Of a stretch of 64,000 bases of DNA, positions 31,925 to 44,445 are shown piece by piece. Position numbers and translations under genes: made by a program. Below the pieces are notes generated by a model. The model was not told the origin of the DNA. It saw only the letters and a program-made list of their open reading frames with translations, and searched no databases. Origin of the DNA: Mytilus trossulus (Eukaryota; Mollusca; Bivalvia; Mytilida; Mytilidae); contig NC_086381.1 in the NCBI RefSeq assembly GCF_036588685.1, forward strand, positions 65,417,436 through 65,481,435, read 5' to 3'. Positions within the stretch are counted from its first letter, which is position 1. Every line of letters begins with the position of its first letter.

Positions 31925-34340
31925 AAAAATTACACCTTTGTTAGGCCAATTTAGTCTTACTCAAATGATAGATGAACCTACTCATTTTACTGAATCGTCG
32001 TCATCATTGTTAGACCTTTTTATAATAAATGATGCTCACATAATAAATTACTGTGGAGTCGGGTCAGCTTTATTAGACCAAATACGTTTTCACTGTCCTA
32101 TAATTAGTCTTTTGAACTTTCCAAAATGTCGTCAAAAAACTTTTAAGCGGAAAATTTGGCTATATGATCGAGGAGACTATGACTATTCCGTAATTGACTC
32201 AAATAACGTTGAACAACTTTCAACCGAAATAACAAAACTATCATAGAAGCTGCTGAAAATTGTATTCCAAATAAAATAATAACTGATCGCAAAAATGAAC
32301 CTCCATGGCTAACAAATGATGTTAAAAAAAAGATAAGGAAAAAAAAATAGAATCCACAGAAAGGCTAAAAAATATAATAATAAATCGTGGTGGTCAAAAT
32401 TTAAAAAAATACGAAATGAAGTTACTAGTTTAATAAGAAAATCGAAGGATGATTATAACAACAATTTAATTAAAAAAATCACGAAAAGTAACCCGTCCAC
32501 TACTAACTGGTGGAAAACGGTCAAACAAATATCCGGATAAAAAACATACGACGCAAGTGTACCCCAATAATCGTTAATAACAACTTAATATTTGATGAAA
32601 TCGAAAAGGCAAATGAATTTAATCGATTTTTTTCTTCCCAGTCAAATATTGATGATTCAAGTGCTGTGTTACCTGAAGAACTTCATAATGTTAGTGATGA
32701 CATTAGTTATATAGAACTTACTGTTACTGAAGTTAAAGATATATTAAAAATTGTTAATCCCACAAAAGCTTCTGGCCCAGACCCCATAAGTCCCAAATTG
32801 TTAAAAGAAGCATCTCCTGTTTTAATTTATCCACTATGTAAACTATTTTTAAACTTATCGTTAAGTACGTCTACTTTTCCAGATCAATGGAAAAGAGCAA
32901 ATGTTACCCCAGTTTATAAAAAAATAGTAAACCGAATGACGTTAAAAACTATAGACTTATTTCCTTGTTGAGTGTAATATCAAAGTGTATGGAACGATGT
33001 GTATATAAACATGTTTACAATCACTTTATGCGCAATAATATTTTAACGAAAGATCAGTCGGGCTTTACACGGGGGGATTCAGCAGTTAATTAATTAATTA
33101 ACATTTCGAATGATTTTGGGAAGCCTTAAATAGCGATAAAGAAACAAGGGTAGTATTCTGTGATATAAGTATTTAAAAACGTTTGATCGAGTCTGGCATA
33201 AGGGACTGCTATTTAAACTTCAACAAGCGGGCATACCGGGTTCTTTACTAAGGTGGTTTGAAAATTATCTTACAAATAGAGTCCAGCGGGTGGTTATTAA
33301 CGGTTCAAGTTCCGAATGGTTACCTGTAAATGCAGGCGTCCCACAAGGGTCCATTCTAGACCCTCTCCTTTTTTTGATATTTATAAACGATATTGTAGAA
33401 GACATTCAAGCTCAAATTAAGCTATTCGCAAATGACACTTCATTATATATTATGTTTTGACAATCCAACAGAAACAGCTAAAATTTAAATGACGATCTAG
33501 ATGAGATTTATAATTGGTAAAAAAAATGGCTTGTTAATTTTAATGCTCAAAATACTGAAAGTATGAAATTTACAAAAAAAAATAATAGACCCTTTCATCC
33601 TCCATTAAATATGAAGACCCTAGAGCTACAAACAGTAAGTCAACACAAACATATAGGTGTCTTTTTTTTCTAACAACGGATCCATGAACGACCATATTGA
33701 ATATATAGTTTCTAAATCTTACAAAAGAATAAATATAATGAGAAAAATGAAAAATGTTCTTGATAGATTTTGACTTTAATATGCCAATGTCGTTTGGGAC
33801 TCTCAAAATCAGAATTTGATTGCTAAACTTGAAAGTATTCAGCTTGACGCAGCGCGTATAGTCACGGAGGGTACTAAGCTTACCAGTATAAACAATTTAT
33901 ATGTTGAAGCTCAATGGGAAAAATTATCTGAAAGACGACGCAATCACAGACTAACTCATTATCACAAAATTTTGAATAATAAAACTCCAGAGTATTTGAG
34001 GTTTATGTACCCTTCTATAGCCATTTTTGTACGAACTTTTCAAACTTCAATTGTATCAAAACTACAGATATAATGAATAATAGGGATTGGCCATTTTGTA
34101 CATATTCCAAGGGGAAACTGGATGCAAAGCATTATCTTTTTACTGTTTCATTGCATTTAATAGAAAAAGAGGACTTTGTGGCAAATAAATCAAGATTTTT
34201 ATAGAAAATCCACAGCTTTTATCCTTGTACTCTCATATTTGGCAATTTGATGACTAGTAGAAATAGGATTATTCCATGCAGTGCTAGCATTGATTTCCTT
34301 AAAACAACTTTATAAATATAGTTATTGGTTAAAACAAATA
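31925..34340 (+). mobile_element. Degenerate Jockey/CR1-like LINE relic
   Basis: Pieces in several frames follow the order of a LINE ORF2. The end of the APE endonuclease is at 31938-32246 (LTQMIDEPTHFTESSSSLLD), an RT N-terminal region at 32510-32971 (NPTKASGPDPISPKLLKEAS), an RT core at about 33150-33470 (VNAGVPQGSILDPLLFLIFI, with FANDT in place of FADDT), and a C-terminal tail at 33816-34073 (KLTSINNLYVEAQWEKLSER). Frames shift repeatedly and stops occur. It starts abruptly at about 31925, facing the other LINE head to head. Confidence 0.75.
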
Positions 34341-34451
34341 TAAATATGGCCAAAATCAAGTACACCTTTTAGGGTGCGCTCGACTTTAGTGACTCAGCAC
34401 GAGGTGTTTTGGAATTTACAGGTTGCTTGGAACTTTTTGTATTTTTTTTTA

Positions 34452-34565
34452 GAAATTACGGTCATCCTTTCGAAATTACGGTCATCATTTTACCAATCAC
34501 GGTCATCCTTATTATATGTTACGGTCATCTTGAAAATATTTTAAAGATGATTTACGGTCATCTTA
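34452..34565 (-). repeat. Right subterminal array of GATGACCGTAA units
   Basis: TTACGGTCATC occurs about five times between 34452 and 34565, inverted relative to the left array. Spacing is similar, but the sequence between motifs is not conserved. Confidence 0.7.
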
Positions 34566-34787
34566 GCGAATTTTTCAAATCCAAATTCCCGTTCTATACA
34601 CGTTCCTCTGTAGAGATTTGTGACTTCCGTGTGAATCTTTTATAAATTTACATCGTACCAATGTATGCTTTGTAAAGGAAATGATGTAGAAACACCTTAA
34701 CAGACAATAAAAATACTGACCTAATTTTTCGTCCGACATCTTGGGATGACCGTGAATGCAGTTACGGTCATCAGCTTTACCCCAGTG
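34548..34787 (-). repeat. Right terminal inverted repeat of the CACTA-like element
   Basis: Reverse complement of the left terminus with roughly 15-20 differences over 235 bp. The tip stem seen on the left has one mismatch here. Confidence 0.8.
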
Positions 34788-34994
34788 ATATACAATTAAT
34801 GGTGTAGGTATCGTTTTGTGTTTAACCGTTGTTCGTCTGTACAACATCATTCCTCAAATCATGGCGTTAACGCAGTTTCTTTGACAGTTTAATTGTCTAC
34901 TTATATTTTCTTACTTTTTACTTTAACTGCGCTAACGACTGTTTTTATTTCTTTTTAAAACTTTTATCAAAACATTACAATAATAAAAACATAC

Positions 34995-35195
34995 ATGTAA
35001 AGTAGGATCAGCTTACCCTTCCGAAGCAATTTCAGTTTTTGGTGGGGTTCGTGTTGCTTAGTCTTAGTTTATTGTGTTGTGTTCTGTGTACTATTGTTTG
35101 TCTGTTTGTGTTTTTTCTTTTAGCCATGGCGTTGTCAGTTTATTTTCGATTTATGAGTTTGAATGTCCCTCTGCATTTCTTATTTCAAAATGTTT
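34995..35195 (+). repeat. Dispersed repeat, family R3
   Basis: Carries TTTGGTGGGGTTCGTGTTGC, then GCCATGGCGTTGTCAGTTTA and TTTCGATTTATGAGTTTGAA. Other members are near 54285, 55570 and 57500. Confidence 0.65.
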
Positions 35196-35645
35196 TGTGA
35201 ACAGTAATACAACGATTACCATTTTAATGTATCTGATTTTACACGAAAACGGATAGGTGAAACAGCGATCATGCCTAAATTGATGTTAAAACAACAAATA
35301 TACTTTGAAAATTGTCAGCATCGTTGTTTTAAACAAATTTTTATAAGTTTAATTTACTTTAGAATATGTCTTTTGACATAATCTCAATACCTCATTCCAT
35401 TCGTCTTCAACAAAACCTTACTGCAATTATATTGTGAACATCACACACAACAAAACACAATTTAACACGGGTATAAAATAGTTCGTAGCTAATCAAATAT
35501 ACAAAACAGAATTATTTTTACTCTGTTGTCATTGTAATCTCTCTTAAAATGAAGTTTTTAATAAAAGAACATGAAGAATACATATTACTATACATGCAAT
35601 TCCTATACTAAGCTGGTTTTTGAAATTGATAAATGTTTTGTTGAT

Positions 35646-37322
35646 TTAGAAAAATGCAATGTTATAAAGATAAGCATCTGTTGTCTCGTTAATTACAAGA
35701 ACCTGGTTACTTAACTTGTCAAAGCAAATTGAATTTGGTTTATTGATACCATTGTCCTTGTTGAGTATTTGTTTGCATTGTTTCCCATCAGAAGAAATCA
35801 CAAGAATATTGCATGAATCATGTCCTACGACGATAACAGTTCCCTGAGCGTCTACAGTAATTCCACGTGGTGTCAGTAAAACGAATTCATCATGAAATTC
35901 CCATATTGGTGTACCATCTTGCAAACGGCAATACACTTTATTTCTTATAGAATTGGTAAAAAGAATCTTGTCAGCATGCACTGAGACGTAAGAAGACCGT
36001 GGTAAGACCATGTTAGGGATTTTAGTAATGCTGTAGTCTGTACATGATATCATATGCATGTCTTGATTTTCAACACAACAGACCAATGATGAACTGTCAT
36101 GTGCAATACCATATGGTTGACAGGGTAAGTCTACGAACATAATTTCCTTTTTTATTGTAAGATCAACAATACTGATACCATGGAGTTCGCCAGTTTTGTG
36201 TGACGTGCTAATTCGTATTGCCACTGTATTTAAATTTATACAATCCACATCAAATGCGGTACAGTATTTTGACGGAAGTTGGATAATATATTAAGTTTCA
36301 CCTTGGGCATTCAAAGCTACAAGCTTTAGATTCAAAGTATTGACATCTATGAGAAGGAATCCCCCTATGAGAGTTATAAAGCACCCTTAACCCGTTCACA
36401 ATTTGTTTTCATCTTTTTGACGAAATCTACTGAAATTTCGCTAATTGATTGCATACTTTTAGGTAATGATAACTGAGCTTGTCCAGTCTTCTTTTTAGGG
36501 TTGATTATGATAGAAGATGGACCTTTTCTAATAAAAATTGAACCAATTTTTGTGACCGACAAAAGAATATTTTGTACCTTATAGTCGATTGCAAATTCTA
36601 TGTCAACACTTTCAAGACTTTTATTTTCAATCATCGACTTAAGACGTATTTCGTTTTCAATGACTTTTGGTTGAATCTCTCTCATTCCTATAAAGGTTTG
36701 GAAATCGGAGGCGTATTTCGATGTTACAAAGATCTATCTCCTTTTCTTGCTCTTTTAAAGAATGAATAATTGAATTGAATTGATGTTATCTTCATGATTT
36801 TGAAAACTTGATCCAACTCTTTTATGAAATCCTCCTTCAATATGTCAAGATAGTTGTTTATCTGTGTTTTGATTCTATCAATTTCTATGGAAATTTCTTT
36901 TTTCTGGTCTTTAATAGTTTTGACGTTGTGCTCTCTGTCTTCTTGAAATCGTTTGATGTTTTCCAGTACATCATCCAAACTTTGTTCTAGATCTCGAAAA
37001 AGCTCTGATGTTTAAACCTGGTTTACAACTTCTTCAAGAGGGACGACTTCAATGCATTTCCCATGCTCCTTAATGCACTTGTAACAGATGGGATATTCAT
37101 GTTTTATGCAATATTGTTGGTACTTTTCCTTACGATCAATACAAAACTGTTGTATATCGATAATGAAGGTTGGTAAGGCTTGATATTGTGAGAAAGGGAT
37201 TGTCGTGTGACATATTGTTCCCTTTGATAGACTGTGACGTTCACTACAGTCAGAACACAGGGCATCTTCATATTCCGGACACCAGTGAGTGGGCGTCGAG
37301 GTCACATGTCGTAGATAGCAAA
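35646..37322 (-). pseudogene. B-box/propeller pseudogene, main part (third family copy)
   Basis: On the minus strand the sequence follows the two intact paralogues from the first B-box to the last codon (ends TDAYLYNIAFF). It is disabled by an in-frame TAA at about 37013-37015 (where the paralogues have Lys before SSELF/TSKLL), by frameshifts near 36770, 36700 and 36370, and by a stop before 36250. One B-box 1 cysteine is also lost (CPEYED versus CPECEE). The first 11 codons are missing here and lie at 45271-45303, beyond the BEL element. Orientation is opposite to the two intact copies. Confidence 0.88.
37319..37322. repeat. Left target-site duplication of BEL element (GCAA)
   Basis: GCAA directly precedes the TG of the left LTR, and the same four bases follow the CA of the right LTR at 45271-45274. 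If the LTR is taken to end one base earlier the duplication is AGCAA (5 bp), the commoner BEL/Pao size. Confidence 0.75.
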
Positions 37323-38132
37323 TGTGCTGCCCCGGATTTAATTTTGCTATGGTTAAATGTTTACCAACACCGTTTTTTGGTAATCAGTCATATGACACCG
37401 GATACGTTTGATGTTCACATTACGCTTTGTCACAAAACATAGAATTTAGGTGTTGGCCCCTCATGAAGTAAGTTTATACCTTTTTTATTGGTGATATTTG
37501 ATTAATTAGTGTATTTTTATAAACATTATAATATCGAGGCGTTGAAATTATCTGTAAAATGGGTGCATTTCAATGAGACGAGGAACGTCCTAAATATTGA
37601 ACTTTGCGGGAAATCTGTAACATTAATTGAAGTTATTTTTGTACGATTGTGCAGGTTTATTTGTATGTAACCTTTTGATATAATTGAAATGAATGTTTAG
37701 ACACATTATTACTTGTATTATCCAGACATTTTGTGCTCAAATATTTTTACACACATAACATGCATTATAGGCATGACAGGATAAATTTTACATGGTACAT
37801 AATTTACTGATGTTTTGTTCTAGAGACATTTTACATTTCAAACAATTTATGATTTGTTCCGCATTGATATTTGAAGTAACATTACACCTACATGTATTTT
37901 CAAGGAAATCTTAAAGATTGGACTAAAACTTTATTATGTAATTTTACACAATCAAAGCACTGTTAGTACTGTTTTGCATTTTGGTTACATTTTTTAGTAT
38001 GATTATTTTTATGTGAAATATTGGAAAATGTTTTGTTTCTAAATACCTTTTACTTATGATTGTATTTTTTATGTTGTAGTTTTGTACCCTCTCCGGGGGT
38101 TTGAATAGCAATAAAGCATAGAACATTGCACA
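37323..38132 (+). repeat. Left LTR of BEL element
   Basis: 810 bp, TG...CA. An AATAAA signal lies about 20 bases before the end. By eye it differs from the right LTR at seven positions, with no length difference. Confidence 0.93.
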
Positions 38133-38171
38133 GTACAAAATTCGTACAAGGAACCAGCTTCACATAGGAAC

Positions 38172-40271
38172 ATGTCAGCTTCAGAGTGGACATCGGACAA
38201 ATCCCTTAGACGTCAAAGGAACCTTACAGTAAAGGCTCAAAAGGCATACCAAGTAATTGTTCAGAAATATTGGACTACACTTACCGAAGTAAAACAGGAC
38301 ATTTATTTGTTGATTCAAGCTATTCGTGAAAGGACCTGCACAGTATCAGATGTTGATACGCATGTACGCCAAAAACTTGAACACTATCGTCGAAACTCAG
38401 ATGGTTTTCATAGATACCTATCATCAATTCGCACAAGATTTAGTGACATTGAAATGGAAAAAAATGATCAGGAACTTAAAAACATTGAAAAAGAAGTCCA
38501 GTTTTATCTTAACAGAGTTGATGAACATCAAGGAACCTCAAAACAGGATTCAATGTCAGAACAAAACATTACTGTGATTCAGAAGGAACAAGATTCAGAA
38601 GATTTACTAACAGCTGTTCAGCTTAAGTCAGAGCTTAAAAGTGAGCCACCCATGAAAATAACATTAAAGTCAAAAGCCAAAAGCATTCGGTCAAAACTAT
38701 CTGGAAAGTCTAAAATTTCCGACAAATCAAATGTTAATTCATTATACATTAAACAGAAATTAAAAGTAGAAGAGTTGCGGGTTCGTGTGGAGTATGCGCA
38801 ACAGGAAGCAGAACTTTTAAAACAAAAGGCCAACGTTGAAGCAAGTATTAAAGTTTTGAATACTCAGCGAGAATTTGCAGAAAGCCAAAAAGTGTTTGAA
38901 GTATTAGACGACTGTATGGAAAGTAGTGAAGAAGAATTTGAAGATAAACACTTGTCAGAGACTAGAGAAAAAAGAGTAAGACAGTTTGTCCTTGATCAAA
39001 ATAAAATTTTGGATCCAATATCAAATGGTGATATCCTAGTTCCTAAAACTGATTTTGTTGAAAAAACTGATACGAAACCGAAACAGAATATTTATGTCGA
39101 TAACAACAATCAAGATAATGATTTATCACCAGTGACTCAGATTACTACACAACCAGATCCAAAGGTTGTGCAAACTTTAGATACTAAGTCGTGTACGTTG
39201 AACGCAAAGGCTGCACCATATTATCCTACAACTATTAATAACTCTAGCGAGGAATTGGCAAAATTTATTGTTAAAAAAGATCTTCTGATATCTAGAATAC
39301 AAAAGTTTGATGATAAGGCAGAATATTTTGGATCGTGGAAAAAATCATTCTGTGACACTGTGAAGGAGCTGAGCCTCTCAGCATCAGAGGAAGTGGATCT
39401 GTTGGTTAAGTATCTGGGACCAGAGTCGACAAAGTCTGCTGTTAGTATACGTTCAGCAAACTATTTGGACTTGTCCAAAGCACGTGACCGTATATGGGAA
39501 CGACTACATGACCGTTATGCTAGACCGGAAATGGTTGAAACTTCAATTAAGCAAAAACTTATGTATTTTCCTAAGATTACATACAAAGATCCAAAACAAT
39601 TATATGATCTATTAGACATTGTTTCAGAAATTGCAGCCATTAAAACTTATGAGCAGTACCGTCCATTATTTTCATACTTCGACTCGTCTGCGGGAGTTAA
39701 CCCTATTGTCGCAAAGTTACCCTACCAGTTGCAAGAGAAATGGTCGACAGAAGCAAACAAGTACAAGGAATATCATTCTTCTTCATATCCACCATTTGAA
39801 GTGTTTGAACTATTCTTAAGAAAAATTGCACGCATGAAAAATGATCCGTCATTTATTTATGAGGATACAGGAATAAACTCAGCTAAGGTGCACAACATGA
39901 CAAAACCAAAACAAAGGCAGCACCAAAATGTTTCAGTACTAAAGACTGATTTGCCTGTTACGAAAAATCAACAGTATACACGGAACACTAGTGACACTGT
40001 ATGTCCGTTGCATAATACAAATCACACGTTAAACAAATGTCGACAGTTTAGATTATAGCCGATAAGGAAACGTCAGGATTTTTTGAAGAGTAAAGGACTT
40101 TGCTTTAGATGTTGTGGTCAAAAGGGTCACCTAGCCAGAGATTGTACTGCAGCCGTGACATGTGAAGTTTGTAAGTCAACTACACACCCAACAGCTTTAC
40201 ATATTGAGAAATTTACACACCAACAGCCAACCACAAAATTTCAAGAACAGAAAACAGAACCAAAGTTGTAA
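38172..40271 (+). pseudogene. BEL gag with zinc knuckles, one internal stop
   Basis: 628 codons from the ATG to a TAG at 40056-40058, then the same frame continues to a TAA at 40269-40271. The N-terminal part is basic and coiled. A gag core of the DUF1759 type lies at about residues 370-580 (ISRIQKFDDKAEYFGSWKKS, FELFLRKIARMK). The knuckle, CFRCCGQKGHLARDC, has an extra Cys, so spacing is C-x2-C-x5-H-x4-C or C-x3-C-x4-H-x4-C. It is followed by C-x2-C-x4-H-x4-H. The TAG sits in the linker just before the knuckle, where a sense codon is expected, which suggests a disabling mutation. Confidence 0.85.
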
Positions 40272-43200
40272 CAGGACACTCAAAAGGTGGTAACTGCATG
40301 CACACAAATATGCAAGAACCAAGGAACTAGTAAATCATGCTCAAAGACGGTATTGGTCAGAGTGTATCCGAATGGACAACCAGAAAACAGCTTACTATTG
40401 TACGCCATTATAGATGAACAATCAAACAGGTCTTTAGCAAAATCTTCATTCTTTGAACATTTTAATATTCATGGACCTGAGGTACTGTACACATTATCAT
40501 CTTGTTCCGGTAGCTTCTCTGAGTATGGAAGACGAGCAAGTGATTTTGCAGTTGAGTCCTTTGATGCTAGTTGTAAATTAAACTTACCTACTCTCATAGA
40601 GTGTGACCAGGTTCCTGATATACGTACTGAAATTCCGTCACCGGATATAGCTCATGCGTACCATCATTTGAGAGACATTGCTGATTTCATTCCTGACATT
40701 AATGATAATGCAGATATAATGTTGCTAATAGGTAGAGACTTATTGAAAGCTCATCATGTCATTGACCAACGATTAGGTACAGAGCATTGCCCATTTGCAC
40801 AAAAACTCTTCTTGGGATGGGTAATAATTGGTGAGAGTTGTTTGTCCGCTACGCATGTACAACAGGATTCCGTATCAGTATATAAAACTTTCACATTGAA
40901 GGATGGCCGTACAACTACATTAGAACCATGTAATAATAACTGTAACGCCAAAGATGGTTATATATTCCAGACAACTCCTGATGATAATATTCCTGGACTC
41001 TCAATTTTGGACAAAGAATTTCTTGCACTTATGGAACAAGAAAGTTACAAAGATGAGGAAGGTTGTTGGACAGCTCCACTACCTTTTAGGCGGGACAGAG
41101 TAAGGCTTCCCAACATTAGAATGCAGGCTCTCCGACGAGCAAAGTCACTGGACTATAATCTACAAAAGCACCCGGAAAAACATTCCCATGTTTATGAATT
41201 TATGGGTAAATTACTTACAAATGGTCATGCTGAAGTTGCTCCTCAAATCACAGAACAGACTGAGTGTTGGTACTTACCACTTTTCGCTATTTATCATTCG
41301 AAGAAACCAGGGAACATAAGGTGCGTTTTTGACTCTTCAGCCAAATTCAATGATATAAGTCTCAATGATGTTCTACTGAGCGGACCCGATCTAGTGAATA
41401 GCCTTCTTGTGATACTACTAAGATTTCGACAACGTGCAGTTGTTATCACAGCCGATATTGAACAGATGTTTTATAGGTTTTCAGTCCCACCAGAACAACG
41501 AAACTACTTAAGATTCTATTGGCACAAAGACAACGATCCAAAGAATGAAATGATAGAATATCGAATGACTAGACATGTCTTTGGGAACAAGCCATCTCCG
41601 GCTGTCGCCACTTTTGGCTTTAGAAACTGTGTTAAAACAGCTGAACAAGATGTGCGTGACTTTGTAGAACGCAACTTTTATGTGGATGATGCATTGTGTT
41701 CCTTTGATACTAGTGTTGAAGCAGTTGATTTAATTACTCGAACAAAGAAAATTCTGAAGGAAGAAGGTAACATTCGCTTACACAAAATTTCATCTAATAA
41801 TTTGGAAGTTATTAAATCTTTTTCACCAGAGGATCTTGCAAAAGACTTAAAGAATATAAATTTGGATCTGAATGAGGCCCCACTTCAGAGAAGCCTTGGT
41901 GTTCAGTGGGACATGTCCAAGGACTGCTTTACTTTTAGGGTTTCGCAACTAAATTCAACATCAAAACCATTCACAAAACGTGGTGTGTTGGCAACAATAA
42001 ATGGTTTATATGATCCAATGGGTTTTGTTGCACCTATAACTGTAGCCGGAAAGATTATTATGCGTGATATTATGGCCTTACACACTGACTTATGTAAGTA
42101 GAGTACATGGAAGAATTCACTTGAACATTTGAACAATGTGACCATACCGAGATGTTTCACTTCATTTGAGTCATCACAGATTGTTTGTCGTGAACTGCAT
42201 ATTTTCTCAGACGCGTCAAAAGATGGTATTGGTGCTGTCGCATATTTGAAACTTTATGATGTCAACGGAGTGTCTCAACTAGCCTTTGTTCAGGGAAAGG
42301 CAAAGGTTGCTCCTACTCATGGGCATACCATTCCCAGGTTAGAATTATGTGCCGCTGTATTAGCAATAAATCTTAAAGACTCAGTAACTAGACACTTAAC
42401 TTTGGAAATTAACTCTACATTCATGTACACTGATAGTAAGATAGTCTTGGGCTATATCAATAATCAACAGAGACGTTTTTATGTTTACGTTGGAAATCGT
42501 ATAGATATGATCCGTCAGTCAACCAGTCCAAGTCAATGGTCATACGTACCGTCCGAAGATAATCCAGCTGATACAGCCACCAGATCTATTTCTGCTAGAG
42601 ATATAAGCACTAGTGAATGGCTCTTAGGACCATCATTTCTTATGAAAGGAAGTGAATCTAAATTTTATCATACAGAAAGTTTTTCTATGATAACTCTAGA
42701 TGATGACAAAGAAGTAAGGCCTTTGTTAGATACATGTAAAACTAACTCAAGTGATAAAGAAGTGAAATCTGATACAGAATTTGTGAAAATCTTTGAGTCA
42801 TTTTCTAGTTGGTCCCGCTTAGTTAAAACGATTGCAAGACTCCGACATATTGTCAAATCATTCAGTCAACCCAACGGTCAATGCAAAGGATGGCATATGT
42901 GTGCACTAAGTAGTGATGATTTACGTGATGCGGAGAAATTCATATTGAAGGAAGCACAACTCGAATACTTTTCTAAAGAAATCAAGTCCCTCAAGGAGGG
43001 GAGAAATGTCTCATCTGGAAGCTCAATTATTTCTCTGTCGCCTTTACTTGATGAAAATGGTATTCTTTGTGTAGGAGGACGATTAAATGTAGGCAAAAAA
43101 TGTACAATTAATTCAGACAGGAATCCAGTGCTTGTTCCGAAGAAAAGCCACATTTCATTATTGCTTATTAGACACTTTCATGAATTGGTTCACCACCAAG

Positions 43201-44304
43201 GAAGACATGTAACTGAAGGGAAGATTCGTTCAGTAGGGTACTGGATTATAGGTTGTAAAAGAATGGTTGGAACTTGTATTCATAACTGTGTTACATGCAA
43301 GAAACTACGAGGTCTCTTTGGAACTCAAATTATGTCAGACTTACCTGAAGATAGGATCACACCTAGTCCACCTTTTACTTTTGTAGGTGTCGATACTTTT
43401 GGACCCTGGAACGTGATAGCAAGACGGACAAGAGGTGGTCAGGCAAACCACAAGAGATGGGCGATATTATTTACTTGTTTAGTAATTCGTGCCATACATA
43501 TTCATTGATATTGAAGTGGTAGAGGAACTAAGCAGTTCATCTTTCATAAATGCGATGCGAAGATTCATATCTGTTAGAGGACCAGTGCGTCAGTTTAGAA
43601 GTGACAGAGGAACTAATTTCGTTGGCGCATCTGATGAGTTAAGTATGAATTCTATTTTCGTTGAAGATGAAAACATTCGGAATTATTTGAATACCAATCA
43701 AGTAACTTGGATTTTCAACCCTCCCCATGCATCCCACTTCGGGGGTTTATGGGAAAGGATGATCGGAGTAACACGGAAAATCTTAGATGCTATGTTATTG
43801 CGTGCTAATTTGAAGGAACTAACTCATGAAGTACTAACAACTTTTCTAGCAGACGTTTGTTCGATAGTGAATTGCAGACCGCTCGTACCAGTCTCGACTG
43901 ACCCTAATGATTCTTCTATTCTGACACCCAATACGTTACTTACTCAGAAGGAAGGAAGTCTTCCGGAGACCTTGCCCGAGTTGGATATGAAACAATTGTA
44001 CAAATCTCAATGGAAACATGTTGTTGTTCTTTCTCAGGAATTTTGGAAGAAGTGGCGCGAACAATATCTATCAAATTTACAACAGCGACGTAAATGGAAT
44101 ACTTCAAGTGATGATATTAAAGAAGGTGACATAGTTCTTTTGAAAGACCGTGAACTAAATCGTACATGTTGGCCAATGGCTATTGTCGAAAGAACATTTC
44201 CGAGCAGTGATGATCATGTCCGAAAGGTACAGATTCGTGTGGCTAAGGACCGTAGATGTTATGTTAGACCAATTTGTGAACTCCTCCGTTTGCTCTCTGA
44301 GTGA
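40272..44304 (+). pseudogene. BEL pol: protease, RT, RNase H, integrase, broken
   Basis: It has an aspartic-protease-like site (AIIDEQSN, near 40410). RT has NIRCVFDSSAKF, a DIEQMFYRF motif A and the catalytic YVDD near 41683. RNase H has FSDASKDGIGA and YTDSKIVLGYI (42200-42460), and DNPAD follows. The integrase has the HH-CC finger near 43180-43310, VGVDTFGPW, SDRGTNFVGA and PHASHFGGLWERM. Breaks are a TAG at 42099-42101 between RT and RNase H, and a roughly 10-base insertion near 43497-43508 that shifts the integrase frame. After it the frame runs to the TGA at 44302. Confidence 0.88.
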
Positions 44305-44445
44305 CTCTGTAGTGATTTGATGTTTATAGACTGTTTAACAATGTTTAAGGATTGTAAGGTTTTATTTTGGAATTTACCTTAAAAGAGTTATTTAGTTAGA
44401 TACATGTACAAATACATTATTTTTTGGTATAGTGATTTCAGTAAG

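Larger units (their letters stand above)
29658..34787. mobile_element. CACTA-like (EnSpm-like) non-autonomous DNA element carrying LINE relics, 5.13 kb
   Basis: The left end is CACTGGGGTAAAGCTGATGA and the right end is its inverted counterpart (TCATCAGCTTTACCCCAGTG). The two termini match over about 235 bp with few changes. Inside the termini are many copies of GATGACCGTAA or its complement, on both sides. The base runs just outside are ATATA on the left (29653-29657) and ATATA on the right (34788-34792), which contain any 2-5 bp target-site duplication. CACT(A/G) ends, a 2-3 bp duplication and subterminal repeats are marks of EnSpm/CACTA elements. No transposase was found, only two LINE fragments, so it would need help from elsewhere. 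Another superfamily with CACTG ends is possible. Confidence 0.75.

Noticed and set aside
31565-31954. 129-codon open frame on plus
   Set aside because: Antisense shadow of the LINE ORF2 fragment.
38133-38171. Primer binding site after the left LTR
   Set aside because: A tRNA complement is expected here, but I could not match the sequence to a particular tRNA 3' end with confidence, so it is not listed as a feature.
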